This document shows, one piece after another, positions 44,501 through 54,659 of a stretch of 64,000 bases of DNA. The notes below the pieces were generated by a model. It was not told the origin of the DNA and did not search any database. It was given only the letters and a program-made list of their open reading frames with translations. Made by a program: the position numbers and the translations under genes. The stretch is from NCBI RefSeq assembly GCF_002844575.1, contig NZ_PIQO01000002.1, positions 1-64,000 of the forward strand, read 5' to 3'. The DNA comes from Heyndrickxia camelliae. GTDB lineage: Bacteria > Bacillota > Bacilli > Bacillales > Bacillaceae_C. Each line of letters opens with the position of its first letter. The first letter of the stretch is position 1.

Positions 44501-44896
44501 AATAATAAATTAGTTATTCCAGAGGAATATAACGATTTTATTTACAATGTATCAAGTTATCCTGAAATTCAAGAACTATACTTAATCTCCGATGTATTAA
44601 TAACAGACTATTCTTCCGTAATGTTTGATTTTGCACATACAGGAAGACCAATACTTTATTATACTTACGATCTTGAAGATTATAGAGATAACTTAAGAGG
44701 ATTTTATATGGACTTTGTTTCAGAAGCCCCTGGGCCATTTTTAAAAACAACGTCCGATATAATATCTTCAATGAAAAAAATTGAAGGTATTGAGACGGAA
44801 TTCAAAGAAAAATATGATGCATTTAGGGATAAATATTGCGGCTTTAGAGATGCTGATTCCTCCAAAAGAATTGTTGACTATTTTTTTAATAGATAG
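41585..44896 (+). CDS. Dual-module CDP-glycerol glycerophosphotransferase (TagF-like, 1103 aa)
   Basis: A single long frame encodes an N-terminal beta-rich region (about 1-330) and two glycerophosphotransferase modules. Module 1 (about 350-690) has the divergent motif FLQHGVMGTKNM (His445), FCLHPNMQ (His563) and MMITDYSSVAFDF (Thr600). Module 2 (about 730-1100) has canonical YIQTWHGTPLKKM (His835), LLRMHIVV (His969) and LITDYSSVMFDFA (Thr1007). Module 2 is close to the neighbouring 398-residue protein, so duplication and fusion are likely. The paired modules could give primase plus polymerase activity or make two kinds of linkage. The ribosome binding site is GGAAGG. Confidence 0.88.
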   Translation: MFSFFKKRKGTVLKNILKIKQSDNLLLIEGEISKPNYFVEGLWLLSRDGTNTLQLSDIKPSQLFSFKVDFNDIQRSILPSSPEIYDFYLKISTHSYLLTPDELEKLEKRKGFKKLNQQDNDIEYFIRLGRFKETTLSAVSWYKNAENFSTLFITKKGNISLAHNVEINVKPRLQIEKVKSKKNEIHLGGRIFSSHLKIESGKLLLKGRTTKKEMFAPVTFHDLREETRQKYGLNRYTYKSDLQLQNINNGKLLEEDIYDIFLVLKFSNSDEEKIVRVGRPTFKTKLFTKQAVAFNNGEVTIVNPYYTFKQYNLSLEVFEFDHDTYSYMTKVLRWSWLLRRLNRKKDIWLVGERSYKAQDTGYHFFKFMRESHPDKNVYYVIDKNSPEYRNVEPLGNVLHFKSKDHIWNTLMATKIVSSHHADYLYPTRTPRFIKAVKATKIFLQHGVMGTKNMIANYGKKSRGFNTDVFLVSSDFEKDMIVNDFEYDPSDVFVTGLSRFDSLLNNDTEIKRQLLIIPTWRDWIGSNMDFTETEYFQRYHDLVHSDELHSLAKRYGFEIIFCLHPNMQMYTNYFKDAPVRVISQGEVNVQTLLKESAMMITDYSSVAFDFSFLHKPIIYYQFDRSRFIGKRPSHLDLDNDLPGDIVYNQETLLEILTQYAENDFKMKSDNLIRSNKFLKYRDCHANERIYDVITSYKRQHSRIQEFFDGELGSALYRKFRKSRYYFPIMKSFYKVSKTILPVDKKLILIESSLGKQYADSPRYIYEEILKRNLNYRIVWVCNRSNVRFPDINTRKITRLSPEYYYYLARAKYWINNQNFPTYISKRKETTYIQTWHGTPLKKMLYDIETIHGRDEDYLKRVSFATRQWDYLLSPSEYATNAFKSAFRYKGNILELGYPRNDLFYKKDVQDITTKVKNRLNIPKDKKVILYAPTFRDNQKEKNKFVFDLNLDLNELHEHLKDEYVLLLRMHIVVNNKLVIPEEYNDFIYNVSSYPEIQELYLISDVLITDYSSVMFDFAHTGRPILYYTYDLEDYRDNLRGFYMDFVSEAPGPFLKTTSDIISSMKKIEGIETEFKEKYDAFRDKYCGFRDADSSKRIVDYFFNR

Positions 44897-44925
44897 GTTT
44901 TCTCCACAAACTACCACAATAAATA

Positions 44926-44968
44926 AAAAGATGATCTCTGGATTGATTGACAGAGATCATCTTTTTTC
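44926..44968. terminator. Bidirectional terminator between the tag genes and uvrA
   Basis: Near-perfect 15-bp stem AAAAGATGATCTCTG / CAGAGATCATCTTTT with a 10-nt loop, T tract TTTTTTCG on the plus strand and TTTTTATT on the minus strand. Confidence 0.92.
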
Positions 44969-45063
44969 GATTTTATTGAGTCTCAAATGTTTCCGCATTC
45001 GTATGTTAGACAACTCTAATACACAAGGTATAACGAATCACCAGATAGCGAAGTACATTACCT

Positions 45064-47937
45064 CTATCGAGCAAATTCTTCTATTTCCTTCATTTTTCTA
45101 CTCATTCTATCTTTATCCCGTTCCAATATTGGTTTTAAATATTTTCCAGTGTAGGATTCTTGAACCTCTGCGATTTTTTCCGGTGTGCCGGTTGCAACAA
45201 TGGTTCCTCCGTTCGATCCACCTTCTGGACCAAGATCGACAATATAATCCACTGTTTTGATAACATCTAAATTATGTTCAATAACAAGTACCGTATCACC
45301 ATTCTCTACTAATCGCTGCAAGACATCGAGCAGTCTAGCAATATCATCTACATGGAGACCGGTTGTAGGTTCGTCCAATATATAAAATGACTTACCTGTA
45401 GAACGACGGTGCAGCTCAGATGCAAGCTTTACCCTTTGTGCCTCTCCTCCTGATAAAGTGGTGGCTGGCTGACCGAGTTTAATATAACCTAATCCAACAT
45501 CTGCAATGGTTTGTAATTTCCTTTTAATTTTCGGGATGTTTTCAAAAAATTCAAGTGCATCCTCCACGGTCATATCTAATACTTCCGCAATACTTTTGCC
45601 TTTGTATTTTACCTCTAATGTTTCGCGATTATATCTCTTTCCATGGCAAACCTCGCATGGTACATAAACATCAGGGAGAAAATGCATTTCAATTTTGATA
45701 ATCCCGTCACCTCTGCAAGCCTCACAGCGCCCACCTTTTACATTAAAACTGAAGCGGCCCTTTTTGTATCCGCGAATTTTTGCTTCGTTAGTAGCAGCAA
45801 AGACATCTCGTATATCATCAAATACACCCGTATAGGTAGCAGGATTGGAACGCGGTGTTCTTCCTATCGGTGATTGATCAATGTCAATGACCTTTTCCAA
45901 ATACTCAATTCCTTTAATATCTTTATGCTCACCAGGTTTGCTTTTGGCACGATTAAGCTTTTGTGCAAGTGTCTTATACAGAATTTCATTTATAAGGGTA
46001 CTTTTGCCGGATCCAGATACACCTGTAACTGCAATAAAAGTTCCAAGCGGAAATTTTACATTTATACCTTTTAAGTTGTTTTCTTTTGCACCCTTAATTT
46101 CAATATAGCGTCCATCAGGTTTTCTTCTTTCATGTGGAAGTGGAATGAACTTTTTTCCTGATAAATATTGACCTGTCAGTGACTTTGGATCATTCATTAC
46201 ATGCTCAGGTGAACCGGCAGATATGACTTCTCCACCATGAATTCCAGCACCGGGACCAATGTCAATAAGGTAATCAGCTGCAAGCATTGTATCTTCATCA
46301 TGTTCGACAACGATGAGCGTATTCCCAATATCACGCATATTTTTCAAGGTAGAAATAAGGCGGTCATTGTCCCGTTGATGCAACCCAATAGAAGGTTCAT
46401 CGAGAATATAAAGTACACCAGTTAATCGGGAACCGATTTGGGTTGCAAGACGGATTCTTTGGGCTTCCCCTCCAGAAAGAGTTCCAGCAGCTCGGCTTAA
46501 CGTTAAATATTCCAACCCGACATTCACAAGAAATCCTAGTCTTTCCTTAATTTCACGGAGTATCAGATTAGCAATTTTCCTTTCTTTTTCTGTAAGCTCT
46601 AGAGTATTAAAAAAATGATCAGCATTTTCGATTGAAAGCTCCGTTACTTCCCCAATATGTTTATGATTAATCTTAACAGCCAGTGTCTCTTCCTTAAGAC
46701 GATACCCTTTACATTTTGGACATGCTTGTGTGGCCATATATTTTTCCATTTGTTCTCGAATATAATCGGAGCTTGTTTCTTTATATCGGCGTTCAACATT
46801 CGGGATAACACCTTCAAACTGAATGTTTCCTTCCCGTATTTGACCGAAATCATTCTCATACCGGAAATAGATAGATTCATCCCCAGAACCATATAAGATT
46901 TTATCCATTTGATGCTTTGGTATGTCTTTCACAGGTATATCCATGTCAATTCCAAAATGGTTGCATACCGCTTCCAGCAACTGCGGATAATATTGAGAAC
47001 TAACAGGTTCCCATGGTGCAATGGCATGCTCCTTTAAAGAAAGTTCCCAATTTGGAATGACAAGTTCAACATCTACTTCTAGCTTTGTTCCTAATCCATC
47101 GCATTCAGGACAAGCTCCAAATGGGCTATTAAAGGAAAACATGCGCGGCTCCATTTTATCAATCGAAAAACCACAAAATGGACAAGCAAGATGTTCGCTA
47201 AAGAGCAGTTCTTCTTCCCCAATAATATCAATAATGACTTTTCCATCAGCAAGACGTAACGCTGTTTCCAAGGAATCTGCCAGCCGGGCTTCTACTCCCT
47301 CTTTTACAACGATTCGATCAATTACTACTTCAATGGAATGCTTTTTATTTTTCTCAAGAATAATATCTTCCCCAAGATCAAGTAAATCTCCATCCACTCT
47401 TACTCTGACATAGCCTTGCTTTTTGATATCCTCCAATACCTTTACATGAGCTCCCTTTCTCCCGGATACAATAGGTGAGAGCACTTGGAGCTTTGTTCTT
47501 TCTGGATATTCCATGATTCTATCAACCATTTGCTCAACCGTTTGCGAGGTAATCTCAATCCCATGATTCGGACAGATCGGCCTTCCGACGCGAGCAAATA
47601 AAAGGCGTAAATAATCATATATTTCCGTAACAGTTCCAACTGTTGACCGAGGGTTGCGACTTGTTGTTTTCTGATCAATAGAGATAGCGGGAGATAAGCC
47701 TTCAATTGCATCCACATCAGGCTTATCCATTTGTCCTAAAAACTGCCTTGCATAGGCAGATAAAGATTCCACATAACGTCTTTGTCCTTCCGCATAAATC
47801 GTATCGAAAGCAAGAGATGATTTTCCTGATCCAGAAAGTCCTGTAACTACGACAAGTTGGTCACGCGGTATCTCCACATTAATATTTTTTAAATTATGGG
47901 CCCTTGCTCCCTGTACAATAATTTTATCTTTTGCCAT
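45064..47937 (-). CDS. uvrA: Excinuclease ABC subunit A
   Basis: UvrA is the DNA-damage-recognition ATPase of nucleotide excision repair. The 957-residue protein carries two ABC modules. The first Walker A is GLSGSGKS and the second GVSGSGKST, with [12 protein letters not shown] and [12 protein letters not shown] signatures. The zinc-binding clusters CPFCGFSI...CPECDGLG and CEACRGDG...CEVCHGKR are complete. The ATG at 47937 gives the family opening [17 protein letters not shown], although two more ATGs lie just upstream and none has ideal ribosome binding site spacing. It follows uvrB by 8 bp. Confidence 0.97.
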   Translation of the reverse strand: MAKDKIIVQGARAHNLKNINVEIPRDQLVVVTGLSGSGKSSLAFDTIYAEGQRRYVESLSAYARQFLGQMDKPDVDAIEGLSPAISIDQKTTSRNPRSTVGTVTEIYDYLRLLFARVGRPICPNHGIEITSQTVEQMVDRIMEYPERTKLQVLSPIVSGRKGAHVKVLEDIKKQGYVRVRVDGDLLDLGEDIILEKNKKHSIEVVIDRIVVKEGVEARLADSLETALRLADGKVIIDIIGEEELLFSEHLACPFCGFSIDKMEPRMFSFNSPFGACPECDGLGTKLEVDVELVIPNWELSLKEHAIAPWEPVSSQYYPQLLEAVCNHFGIDMDIPVKDIPKHQMDKILYGSGDESIYFRYENDFGQIREGNIQFEGVIPNVERRYKETSSDYIREQMEKYMATQACPKCKGYRLKEETLAVKINHKHIGEVTELSIENADHFFNTLELTEKERKIANLILREIKERLGFLVNVGLEYLTLSRAAGTLSGGEAQRIRLATQIGSRLTGVLYILDEPSIGLHQRDNDRLISTLKNMRDIGNTLIVVEHDEDTMLAADYLIDIGPGAGIHGGEVISAGSPEHVMNDPKSLTGQYLSGKKFIPLPHERRKPDGRYIEIKGAKENNLKGINVKFPLGTFIAVTGVSGSGKSTLINEILYKTLAQKLNRAKSKPGEHKDIKGIEYLEKVIDIDQSPIGRTPRSNPATYTGVFDDIRDVFAATNEAKIRGYKKGRFSFNVKGGRCEACRGDGIIKIEMHFLPDVYVPCEVCHGKRYNRETLEVKYKGKSIAEVLDMTVEDALEFFENIPKIKRKLQTIADVGLGYIKLGQPATTLSGGEAQRVKLASELHRRSTGKSFYILDEPTTGLHVDDIARLLDVLQRLVENGDTVLVIEHNLDVIKTVDYIVDLGPEGGSNGGTIVATGTPEKIAEVQESYTGKYLKPILERDKDRMSRKMKEIEEFAR

Positions 47938-47945
47938 AAAGGGCA

Positions 47946-49925
47946 TCATCCTTCCGCTTTCAATTCTAAAAGTGTATCACGAAGTTGGGCTGCCCGTTCG
48001 AAATCAAGCGCCTTTGCTGCCTCTTTCATTTCTTTTTCGAGACTTGCTATTAAATCTTCTCTTTCCTGTTTTGTTAGCTTTCTTGATTTTTCTTTAGGAG
48101 TATATTCCTCTTGCTCCTCGGCAGCATGGGTGGCACGGATTACATCATGAATATCCTTTTGAATTGTTTTAGGTGTAATACCATGTTTCTTATTGTATTC
48201 CTCTTGAACCAAACGTCTTCGTTTTGTTTCTTCAATCGCTTTTTGCATAGAATCTGTCATTCGATCTGCATACATAATCACTTGACCATTTGCGTTTCGA
48301 GCGGCACGGCCAATCGTCTGAATAAGAGAGCGCTCAGATCGTAAAAATCCTTCTTTATCTGCATCGAGAATGGCTACTAGTGAAACTTCAGGTATATCCA
48401 ATCCCTCTCGAAGAAGATTAATTCCTACAAGTACATCGTATTTTCCGAGACGAAGATCGCGGATGACTTCAATTCTTTCCAATGTTTTTACTTCAGAGTG
48501 CAGATATTGTACTTTGATGCCCACTTCTTTCAAATAATCTGTTAAGTCTTCTGCCATTTTTTTCGTTAGCGTTGTAACAAGAACTCGTTCATTTTGTTTC
48601 ACACGTTCATTAATCTCACCTAAAAGATCATCAATTTGTCCTTCAATTGGGCGTACATCGATGGTAGGATCAAGCAAGCCTGTTGGTCTGATAATTTGCT
48701 CCACCATTTCAGGTGAATGCTCTAACTCATAAGGCCCAGGAGTTGCGGAAACGAATACTATTTGATTGACATGATCTTCAAATTCAGAAAACGTAAGTGG
48801 TCGGTTATCTAATGCTGAAGGTAAACGGAACCCATGGTCTACCAAGACTTGCTTCCGTGCCTGGTCTCCATTGTACATTCCGCGTATTTGCGGAAGTGTC
48901 ACATGTGACTCGTCTACTACAATCAGCATATCTTTTGGAAAATAGTCTAATAAAGTATATGGTGTTGAGCCTGGAGGGCGCAGAGTTAAATGTCTTGAGT
49001 AGTTCTCAATTCCAGAACAAAATCCCATTTCTCGCATGATTTCAAGATCATATCTGGTACGTTGTTCAAGTCTCTGTGCTTCCAACAGCTTATTGTTTTC
49101 ACGTAATACCTTTAAGCGCTCTTCCAGTTCTTTTTCGATATTTTCAATAGCAACTCGCATTTTCTCTTCACGCGTAACGAAGTGAGAAGCTGGGAAAATC
49201 GCGACATGATCCCTATCACCAATAATTTCACCCGTTAAAGCATCCACTTCACGGATCCGGTCGATTTCATCACCGAAGAATTCTATACGCATACAATGTT
49301 CGTCACGGGAAGCGGGGAAGATTTCGACTACATCTCCCCTGACTCGGAAGGTTCCGCGCTGAAAGTCGATATCGTTTCTTGCATATTGAATATCAACAAG
49401 CTTTCGGAGTAATTGATTCCGTTCTATTTCCATTCCGGTCCTTAGGGAAAGCACCATTTCCCGATATTCCTCTGGAGAACCTAAACCATAAATACAAGAT
49501 ACACTGGCAATGATGACAACATCATTTCTTTCAAATAAAGAAGATGTAGCAGAATGCCGCAATTTATCTATTTCATCATTCACGCTGGAATCTTTTTCGA
49601 TGTATGTGTCTGTTTGCGGCACATATGCTTCTGGCTGATAATAATCGTAGTAACTGACAAAGTATTCAACGGCATTATTAGGAAAAAATTCTTTAAACTC
49701 ACTATATAATTGACCGGCAAGGGTTTTATTGTGTGCAATGATTAATGTAGGCCGGTTAATTTCTTTAATTACATTGGAAATTGTAAAAGTTTTTCCAGTA
49801 CCAGTAGCCCCCAGTAATGTCTGATACCTTTTGCCAGAACGAATTCCTTCGACAATTTTTTGGATTGCTTTCGGCTGATCTCCTTGGGGTTGATACTTGG
49901 AAATAAGCTCAAATTGACCGTTCAT
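47946..49925 (-). CDS. uvrB: Excinuclease ABC subunit B
   Basis: UvrB, 659 residues, is the helicase-like DNA-verifying subunit that loads at lesions and recruits UvrC. Walker A is [10 protein letters not shown] (about 39-46), the beta-hairpin region is [21 protein letters not shown]-type (split here as [13 protein letters not shown]), and helicase motif VI is [12 protein letters not shown]. The C-terminal UVR motif is [20 protein letters not shown]. It is the first gene of uvrBA and is preceded by a LexA-like box. TGGGAGG is the ribosome binding site. Confidence 0.98.
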   Translation of the reverse strand: MNGQFELISKYQPQGDQPKAIQKIVEGIRSGKRYQTLLGATGTGKTFTISNVIKEINRPTLIIAHNKTLAGQLYSEFKEFFPNNAVEYFVSYYDYYQPEAYVPQTDTYIEKDSSVNDEIDKLRHSATSSLFERNDVVIIASVSCIYGLGSPEEYREMVLSLRTGMEIERNQLLRKLVDIQYARNDIDFQRGTFRVRGDVVEIFPASRDEHCMRIEFFGDEIDRIREVDALTGEIIGDRDHVAIFPASHFVTREEKMRVAIENIEKELEERLKVLRENNKLLEAQRLEQRTRYDLEIMREMGFCSGIENYSRHLTLRPPGSTPYTLLDYFPKDMLIVVDESHVTLPQIRGMYNGDQARKQVLVDHGFRLPSALDNRPLTFSEFEDHVNQIVFVSATPGPYELEHSPEMVEQIIRPTGLLDPTIDVRPIEGQIDDLLGEINERVKQNERVLVTTLTKKMAEDLTDYLKEVGIKVQYLHSEVKTLERIEVIRDLRLGKYDVLVGINLLREGLDIPEVSLVAILDADKEGFLRSERSLIQTIGRAARNANGQVIMYADRMTDSMQKAIEETKRRRLVQEEYNKKHGITPKTIQKDIHDVIRATHAAEEQEEYTPKEKSRKLTKQEREDLIASLEKEMKEAAKALDFERAAQLRDTLLELKAEG

Positions 49926-50029
49926 GCTTTAACCTCCCATCTTTCTAGAAATATAGCTTTTTATCTTGTTCCATTTATCCTCATAATCCTTATTCTACCA
50001 CAAACCTAAAATGTTTAACCACTAAAAAG

Positions 50030-50043
50030 CGAACAAATTTTCG
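50030..50043 (-). promoter_or_regulatory. LexA (DinR)-like SOS box upstream of uvrB
   Basis: CGAAC-AAAT-TTTCG matches the Bacillus consensus CGAAC-N4-GTTCG except for one base. It is 105 nt upstream of uvrB, just before a -10-like TAGAAT on the minus strand. uvrBA is SOS-regulated in B. subtilis. Confidence 0.65.
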
Positions 50044-50149
50044 GTTTTTTATACTTATTCATAGCTGTATTTATTTGTACAGAACTTTTTGACATAGACG
50101 CTCACAGCAGTGCGAATGGGTTTTATTCAACCTAATAATAAAGCAAAAA

Positions 50150-50191
50150 AAAACGCTTAATATTGTAAGATACTTACTTACATTAAGCGTT
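50150..50191 (-). terminator. Terminator of csbA
   Basis: Stem AACGCTTAAT / ATTAAGCGTT around a loop that can pair further (GTAAG...CTTAC), then TTTTTTTGC on the minus strand. The csbA stop codon lies in the upstream arm. Confidence 0.85.
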
Positions 50192-50431
50192 GTGATTTGG
50201 CTGTTTTTTATGTTTTTTAGGACTCATCTTATTGGCAAAATAATAGCCGGCAGTTAAGGAAGCAGCATCTATAATATACAATAACTCTGTATGAGTATAG
50301 CCTTTATAAACAGATGCAACAATCAATCCCACTGTTAATAAGAGCCCGATTATTTTACTGTATGTAACCCTTGTAAAAAACACGACTAAAATTGCAGGTA
50401 TGAAAATGGCGGCGATTATTTTTCCAATCAT
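50183..50431 (-). CDS. csbA: CsbA-like small membrane protein (DUF2198)
   Basis: The 82-residue protein has three membrane helices (about 3-20, 24-42 and 48-66) and a basic tail ending PKKHKKQPNHNA. The segment IPAILVVFFTRVTYSKIIGL and the later DAASLTAGYYFANKM match B. subtilis CsbA, a sigma-B general-stress protein encoded beside uvrBA. I see no convincing sigma-B promoter here. The ATG at 50431 was chosen because it lies 6 nt after GGGGGG; upstream in-frame ATGs overlap that site. Confidence 0.85.
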   Translation of the reverse strand: MIGKIIAAIFIPAILVVFFTRVTYSKIIGLLLTVGLIVASVYKGYTHTELLYIIDAASLTAGYYFANKMSPKKHKKQPNHNA

Positions 50432-50489
50432 ACACATCCCCCCGTACCTTTCTATCATAACCAAAAATTCAGAAATGGAAAAGTGAAAT

Positions 50490-51134
50490 TTAGTCTAAAA
50501 TACTTGCATTTATAATTTTCCTCGTTATACTGTTTAATTCACTATGCTCGATAAATTTTTCATTAAGCATGTCGGGCAAAATCTCTTTTAAAAAGTATTG
50601 GACACTTTCCATTTCTTTAAATTCTAAAATGGTCATTAAAGATTCCTCGTAGATTTCTTGGAAAAGGCTTTCGGGATTACCTTTCTGTATTTCGCCAAAT
50701 GATTCATACAATAAATCAACCTTATCTGCAACAGACAAAATCTTTCCTTCTAATGTATCGTCTTTTCCTTCCTTAAACCGTTCTAAATAAATGGATTGAA
50801 ATTCCTTTGGAAACTCTTTTGTCACAAACTTTTTTGACATTTGTTCCTCTACTTGACTGAATAAGTCCCTCAACTCTTTAGAGGCATATTTAACAGGTGT
50901 CTTAATATCACCTGTAAAAAGCTCATTATAATCATGATTTAAGGCCTTTTCATATAAGGATTTCCAATCGACCTGGTTCCCGGCTTGCTCCTCCACTGTT
51001 CCAAAAAATTGTGCAATTTTCGTAACCTTGAAGGAATGACTTGCAACGGAATGCTCTTGAAATTTAAATTTACCAGGACATCGGTATAGCTTCTCCAAAT
51101 CCGATAAACTTTTAAAATATTGATGAACACCCAT
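50490..51134 (-). CDS. HD-domain phosphohydrolase (YfbR-like)
   Basis: This 214-residue cytoplasmic HD-superfamily protein shows metal-binding residues in the pattern RCPGKFKFQEHSVASHSFKV, then ALNHDYNELFTGDIKTPVKY (the His-Asp pair) and a later SVADKVDLLYESFGE Asp. The arrangement is that of the YfbR/HDDC2-type deoxynucleotide 5'-monophosphatases. A nucleotide substrate is therefore likely but not certain. The second ATG was chosen by spacing from AAGGA. It lies between csbA and the phoU end of the pst operon and seems independent of both. Confidence 0.85.
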   Translation of the reverse strand: MGVHQYFKSLSDLEKLYRCPGKFKFQEHSVASHSFKVTKIAQFFGTVEEQAGNQVDWKSLYEKALNHDYNELFTGDIKTPVKYASKELRDLFSQVEEQMSKKFVTKEFPKEFQSIYLERFKEGKDDTLEGKILSVADKVDLLYESFGEIQKGNPESLFQEIYEESLMTILEFKEMESVQYFLKEILPDMLNEKFIEHSELNSITRKIINASILD

Positions 51135-51204
51135 TCCTATCATCCTTATCTGTAAATGTTTCCTGTGATTGTATCATGAAATCATGAATTCACAAAGAAA
51201 ATAA

Positions 51205-51236
51205 TGAAAAAACCTCATCATTCCAAAAGATGAGGC
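51205..51236 (-). terminator. Terminator of the pst-phoU operon
   Basis: Stem CCTCATC / GATGAGG extended by AG.CTCATCTTTTGGAATG, followed on the minus strand by TTTTTTCATT, immediately after the phoU stop. Confidence 0.85.
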
Positions 51237-51243
51237 TCTAGTA

Positions 51244-51903
51244 TTATTTGTTTAAGTCGATAAGAGATCCCGTTTTCAAATAAACAATCCATTCACATAT
51301 ATTCGTCACATAATCCCCGATTCTTTCTAAATGCTGTGCCACTAGAAGAAGATGAGATGCTTGATTAATCCAGTTAGGGTTTTCTTTCATGATATCCACT
51401 AATTCCAAGAATATCTTTGCATAATATTTATCTATGTTATCATCCTTTTTCGAAATATCGATGGCGGCGTCTCGATCTAATTCTACGTATGCAGCTAACA
51501 CCTCATGAACCATTTCCTTTATTAATTCAGACATTTTCGGAATGTCTATTAAAGGTTTTATATAAGTCTCGTTCTTCAAACGAATGGTAGCCTTCGCAAT
51601 GCTTACAGCATGGTCCCCCATTCTTTCGAGGTCAGAGGATACTTTAAGCATTGTCGCAATACGTCTTAAATCCGTACCTACCGGCTGTTGGGTAGCAATC
51701 AATTCAAAACATTTTTGTTCCACTTGTACTTCCAGTTCATTAATACTTTGATCATCCACCACAACTGCTAAAGCAAGTTCAAGATCCTTCTCCACTAAAG
51801 ACTTCATTGCCATATAAATGGCTTCTTCCACTAAAAGCCCCATCTTTAATAAATTTTCATGTAACTCTGTTAAGCCATCCTCAAAAATTCGTCTAGCCAC
51901 CAT
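51244..51903 (-). CDS. phoU: Phosphate uptake regulator PhoU
   Basis: This 219-residue protein is made of two three-helix bundles, each carrying the metal-binding E/DxxxD motif (DLERMGDHAVSIAK at about 85-98 and HLERIGDYVTNICEW near the C terminus). PhoU restrains phosphate import and PhoR signalling when phosphate is plentiful. The ATG 5 nt after AAGGGGG was chosen, giving the opening MVARRIFEDGLTELHENLLK. It is the last gene of the pst operon, 211 bp after the second pstB. Confidence 0.95.
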   Translation of the reverse strand: MVARRIFEDGLTELHENLLKMGLLVEEAIYMAMKSLVEKDLELALAVVVDDQSINELEVQVEQKCFELIATQQPVGTDLRRIATMLKVSSDLERMGDHAVSIAKATIRLKNETYIKPLIDIPKMSELIKEMVHEVLAAYVELDRDAAIDISKKDDNIDKYYAKIFLELVDIMKENPNWINQASHLLLVAQHLERIGDYVTNICEWIVYLKTGSLIDLNK

Positions 51904-52114
51904 CATTTCCCCCTTGCATCTAAGCATTACTTTCGTTGTTGAACAATTTAACCATGTTTGCTTTTCTAAATTTATCCCCGATTTGTTCACGCGCCTATCG
52001 GTACCTTGCTTTGTTTCCGTTATTTCACTTGATTACTACGGAGGTAAAATGAAACTTCGAATTTCCCTCATCCATCCACCGATGTGCAAGGTGCTTACGC
52101 ATTTGCTCTTCCCC

Positions 52115-52888
52115 TTATCCGAAACGGCCGGTAATATAATCCTCTGTTTGTTGTTCCTTTGGATTAGTAAAAATGACATTCGTTTCATCGAATTCTATGA
52201 CTTCACCATTTAAGAAAAAGGCAGTTTCATCTGAAACCCGAGCAGCCTGCTGCATGCTATGAGTCACAATTACAATCGTATATTTTTCTTTTAATTCTAA
52301 AATTAGCTGCTCTATTTTGGATGTTGAAATAGGATCAAGTGCAGATGCAGGCTCATCCATTAAAATTATTTCAGGCTGAATCGCCAAAACCCTCGCAATT
52401 ACTAGGCGCTGCTGCTGGCCACCAGAAAGTCCCATAGCTGAAGTATTTAAGCGATCTTTTACCTCATCCCAGAGGGCTGCTGCTTTCAAACTTTTTTCCA
52501 CGATTTCATCTAACGTTAGTTTATGTTTTATGCCATGGATTCGCGGCCCGTATGCAACATTATCGTATATGGACATTGGAAATGGATTAGCACGCTGAAA
52601 TACCATTCCTACCCGTTTTCGTAAGTCAACGACATCCATTTTTGGATCATAAATGTTTTGGTCTTTAATAAAAATATTTCCTTCCACCCGAAATCCCGAG
52701 ATTAAATCGTTCATACGATTTAATGTACGAAGAAAGGTCGATTTTCCACAGCCTGATGGTCCAATTAAGGCAGTAACCGACTTTTCTTTGATATTTAGTT
52801 GAATGTTTTTTAGCGCTTTAAAATCATCGTAATAAACATCTATAGAATCCGTTTGAATGATAGAAGCAGTAGTAGCTGTTATTGTCAT
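52115..52888 (-). CDS. pstB: Phosphate ABC transporter ATP-binding protein PstB (second copy)
   Basis: The 257-residue ATPase of the Pst phosphate importer has Walker [10 protein letters not shown], the PstB-specific [20 protein letters not shown], signature [16 protein letters not shown] and Walker [15 protein letters not shown]. The usual PstB reads QKPNPFP or QRPNPFP at the Q-loop, while this copy has QRANPFP. It lies 33 bp downstream of the first pstB and corresponds to pstBB of B. subtilis. The two copies share long stretches but have drifted, so recent tandem duplication is unlikely. Confidence 0.95.
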   Translation of the reverse strand: MTITATTASIIQTDSIDVYYDDFKALKNIQLNIKEKSVTALIGPSGCGKSTFLRTLNRMNDLISGFRVEGNIFIKDQNIYDPKMDVVDLRKRVGMVFQRANPFPMSIYDNVAYGPRIHGIKHKLTLDEIVEKSLKAAALWDEVKDRLNTSAMGLSGGQQQRLVIARVLAIQPEIILMDEPASALDPISTSKIEQLILELKEKYTIVIVTHSMQQAARVSDETAFFLNGEVIEFDETNVIFTNPKEQQTEDYITGRFG

Positions 52889-52921
52889 CCTTTTTCACCT
52901 ACTTTAAGAAGTTGTTCTGGA

Positions 52922-53752
52922 TTATCCAAAATTTCCCGAAATATAATCTTCTGTTTGTTTTTGCTTTGGATTTGTGAACATATCCTTTGTGGTACCAAAT
53001 TCAACTAGCTTTCCCATATAGAAAAATGCAGTATGATCTGATATCCTTGCTGCTTGATGCATGCTGTGCGTCACGATGGCAACGGTATAATCATTTTTCA
53101 ACTCGGTAATCAGTTCTTCTATTTTTCCAGTTGAGATAGGATCAAGTGCAGAAGCAGGTTCATCTAATAGTAGTACTTCAGGCTCCATCGCAATTGCTCT
53201 AGCGATACAAAGACGCTGTTGCTGGCCACCGGAGAGATTTAAAGCAGAGCGATGCAAACGATCCTTTACCTCATCCCAAAGTGCCGCCTTCTTCAAACTT
53301 CTTTCTACGATTTCTTGAAGTTCTTTTTTATTTTTCTGCCCGTGATGTTTGGGACCGAATGCAACATTATCAAAAATAGATTTCGGAAACGGATTTGGTC
53401 TTTGGAAAACCATCCCAATATTTTTACGAATTTCAAATAAATTTACCTTGGGGTCATTTAAATTCATTCCGTTATATAGAATATTTCCTTCTATACGACA
53501 GCCCTGGATTTCATCATTCATTCGATTTATACTGCGCAGAAAAGTAGATTTTCCACATCCAGAGGGACCAATTAACGCTGTAACCTGATTTTTATAGAAT
53601 GGGAGAGATACATTATGAATTGCTTGATGTTTCCCATAAAATACATTAATATTCTCTGTTCCAATTGCTATCTCTTTTGGCTTTTCATTAGGTTCTTCTT
53701 TTACCAAATAGAGAGGAGGATTCTTTTCTTTTTTTAATACAGTGGATACCAT
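52922..53752 (-). CDS. pstB: Phosphate ABC transporter ATP-binding protein PstB (first copy)
   Basis: This 276-residue PstB has an N-terminal extension of about 25 polar residues ([20 protein letters not shown]) before the ATPase. Walker A is GPSGCGKST, the Q-loop [20 protein letters not shown], the signature [16 protein letters not shown] and Walker [16 protein letters not shown]. It is the nearer of two pstB genes to pstA and corresponds to pstBA of B. subtilis. It probably forms the transporter with PstC and PstA. AAAGGAGAACG precedes the ATG. Confidence 0.95.
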   Translation of the reverse strand: MVSTVLKKEKNPPLYLVKEEPNEKPKEIAIGTENINVFYGKHQAIHNVSLPFYKNQVTALIGPSGCGKSTFLRSINRMNDEIQGCRIEGNILYNGMNLNDPKVNLFEIRKNIGMVFQRPNPFPKSIFDNVAFGPKHHGQKNKKELQEIVERSLKKAALWDEVKDRLHRSALNLSGGQQQRLCIARAIAMEPEVLLLDEPASALDPISTGKIEELITELKNDYTVAIVTHSMHQAARISDHTAFFYMGKLVEFGTTKDMFTNPKQKQTEDYISGNFG

Positions 53753-53774
53753 ATCTTCGTTCTCCTTTCCGGCA

Positions 53775-54659
53775 TTAAGATGAGGTCATCCGTTTATATA
53801 ATAATTTCCCGATATAGCGGGCACTTATATTAAAGATTAAGATAACAATTACTAGAAGTGCTGAGGCACCGCTTGATACTGCTGCCACATCTGGCATAAG
53901 TCCTTCTCCGTTAATTTTCCAAATATGAACGGCGAGGGTTTCAGCTGGTCTTAACGGGTTAAGTGGTGAAGAAGGATTAAATGGATTCCAATTTGTAAAA
54001 TCAAGAATCGGCGAGCTCATTCCTGCCGTGTATATTAATGCTGCTGCTTCCCCAAAAACCCTTCCTGATGCTAAAACAATCCCTGTCACAATCCCCGGAA
54101 CAGCTGCTGGAATCAGCACATGTTTAATCGTTTCCCAACGAGAGACTCCCAAAGCTAATCCGGCTTCTCGTTGTGTCTCAGGTATCGCTCTTATTGAATC
54201 TTCTACTACCCTTACCATTAAAGGAAGGTTAAACACGGTTAAAGCTAATGCACCTGAAAGGATGGAAAATCCCCAACCCATATAAATAACGAAAAATAAA
54301 AATCCGAACAGTCCTACTACAATAGAAGGCAAGGATGACAAAACCTCAATAGCAGTTCTTAATATAGAGGTAAATGCATTTTTCTTCGCGTACTCTGCCA
54401 TATAAATTCCTGCACCTAAGGAAAGTGGGATACTTATGACCATTGTCAAAATTAAGAGATAAAAGGAATTAAACAATTGCGGGCCAATACCGCCCCCAGC
54501 CTGCACTGCCTGCGGCGGAGAAGTGATAAAGTGCCAATTAATATGAGAAATTCCTCTTAAAACAATATATCCAAGCAATCCTGCAAGAAGGATGATAATG
54601 AAAGCCGCTATTAGATAAAAAACAGCTGTTGCTATACGATCTGCTATTTTTGCATTCAT
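53775..54659 (-). CDS. pstA: Phosphate ABC transporter permease PstA
   Basis: This 294-residue membrane permease has six predicted helices and the binding-protein-dependent transport motif [20 protein letters not shown] (EAA loop), together with [15 protein letters not shown] in the periplasmic-facing segment. The ATG at 54659 follows GGAGG and overlaps the pstC stop (TAATG), so the two are translationally coupled. The longer open frame, 28 codons more, lies inside pstC. The length fits PstA. Confidence 0.96.
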   Translation of the reverse strand: MNAKIADRIATAVFYLIAAFIIILLAGLLGYIVLRGISHINWHFITSPPQAVQAGGGIGPQLFNSFYLLILTMVISIPLSLGAGIYMAEYAKKNAFTSILRTAIEVLSSLPSIVVGLFGFLFFVIYMGWGFSILSGALALTVFNLPLMVRVVEDSIRAIPETQREAGLALGVSRWETIKHVLIPAAVPGIVTGIVLASGRVFGEAAALIYTAGMSSPILDFTNWNPFNPSSPLNPLRPAETLAVHIWKINGEGLMPDVAAVSSGASALLVIVILIFNISARYIGKLLYKRMTSS

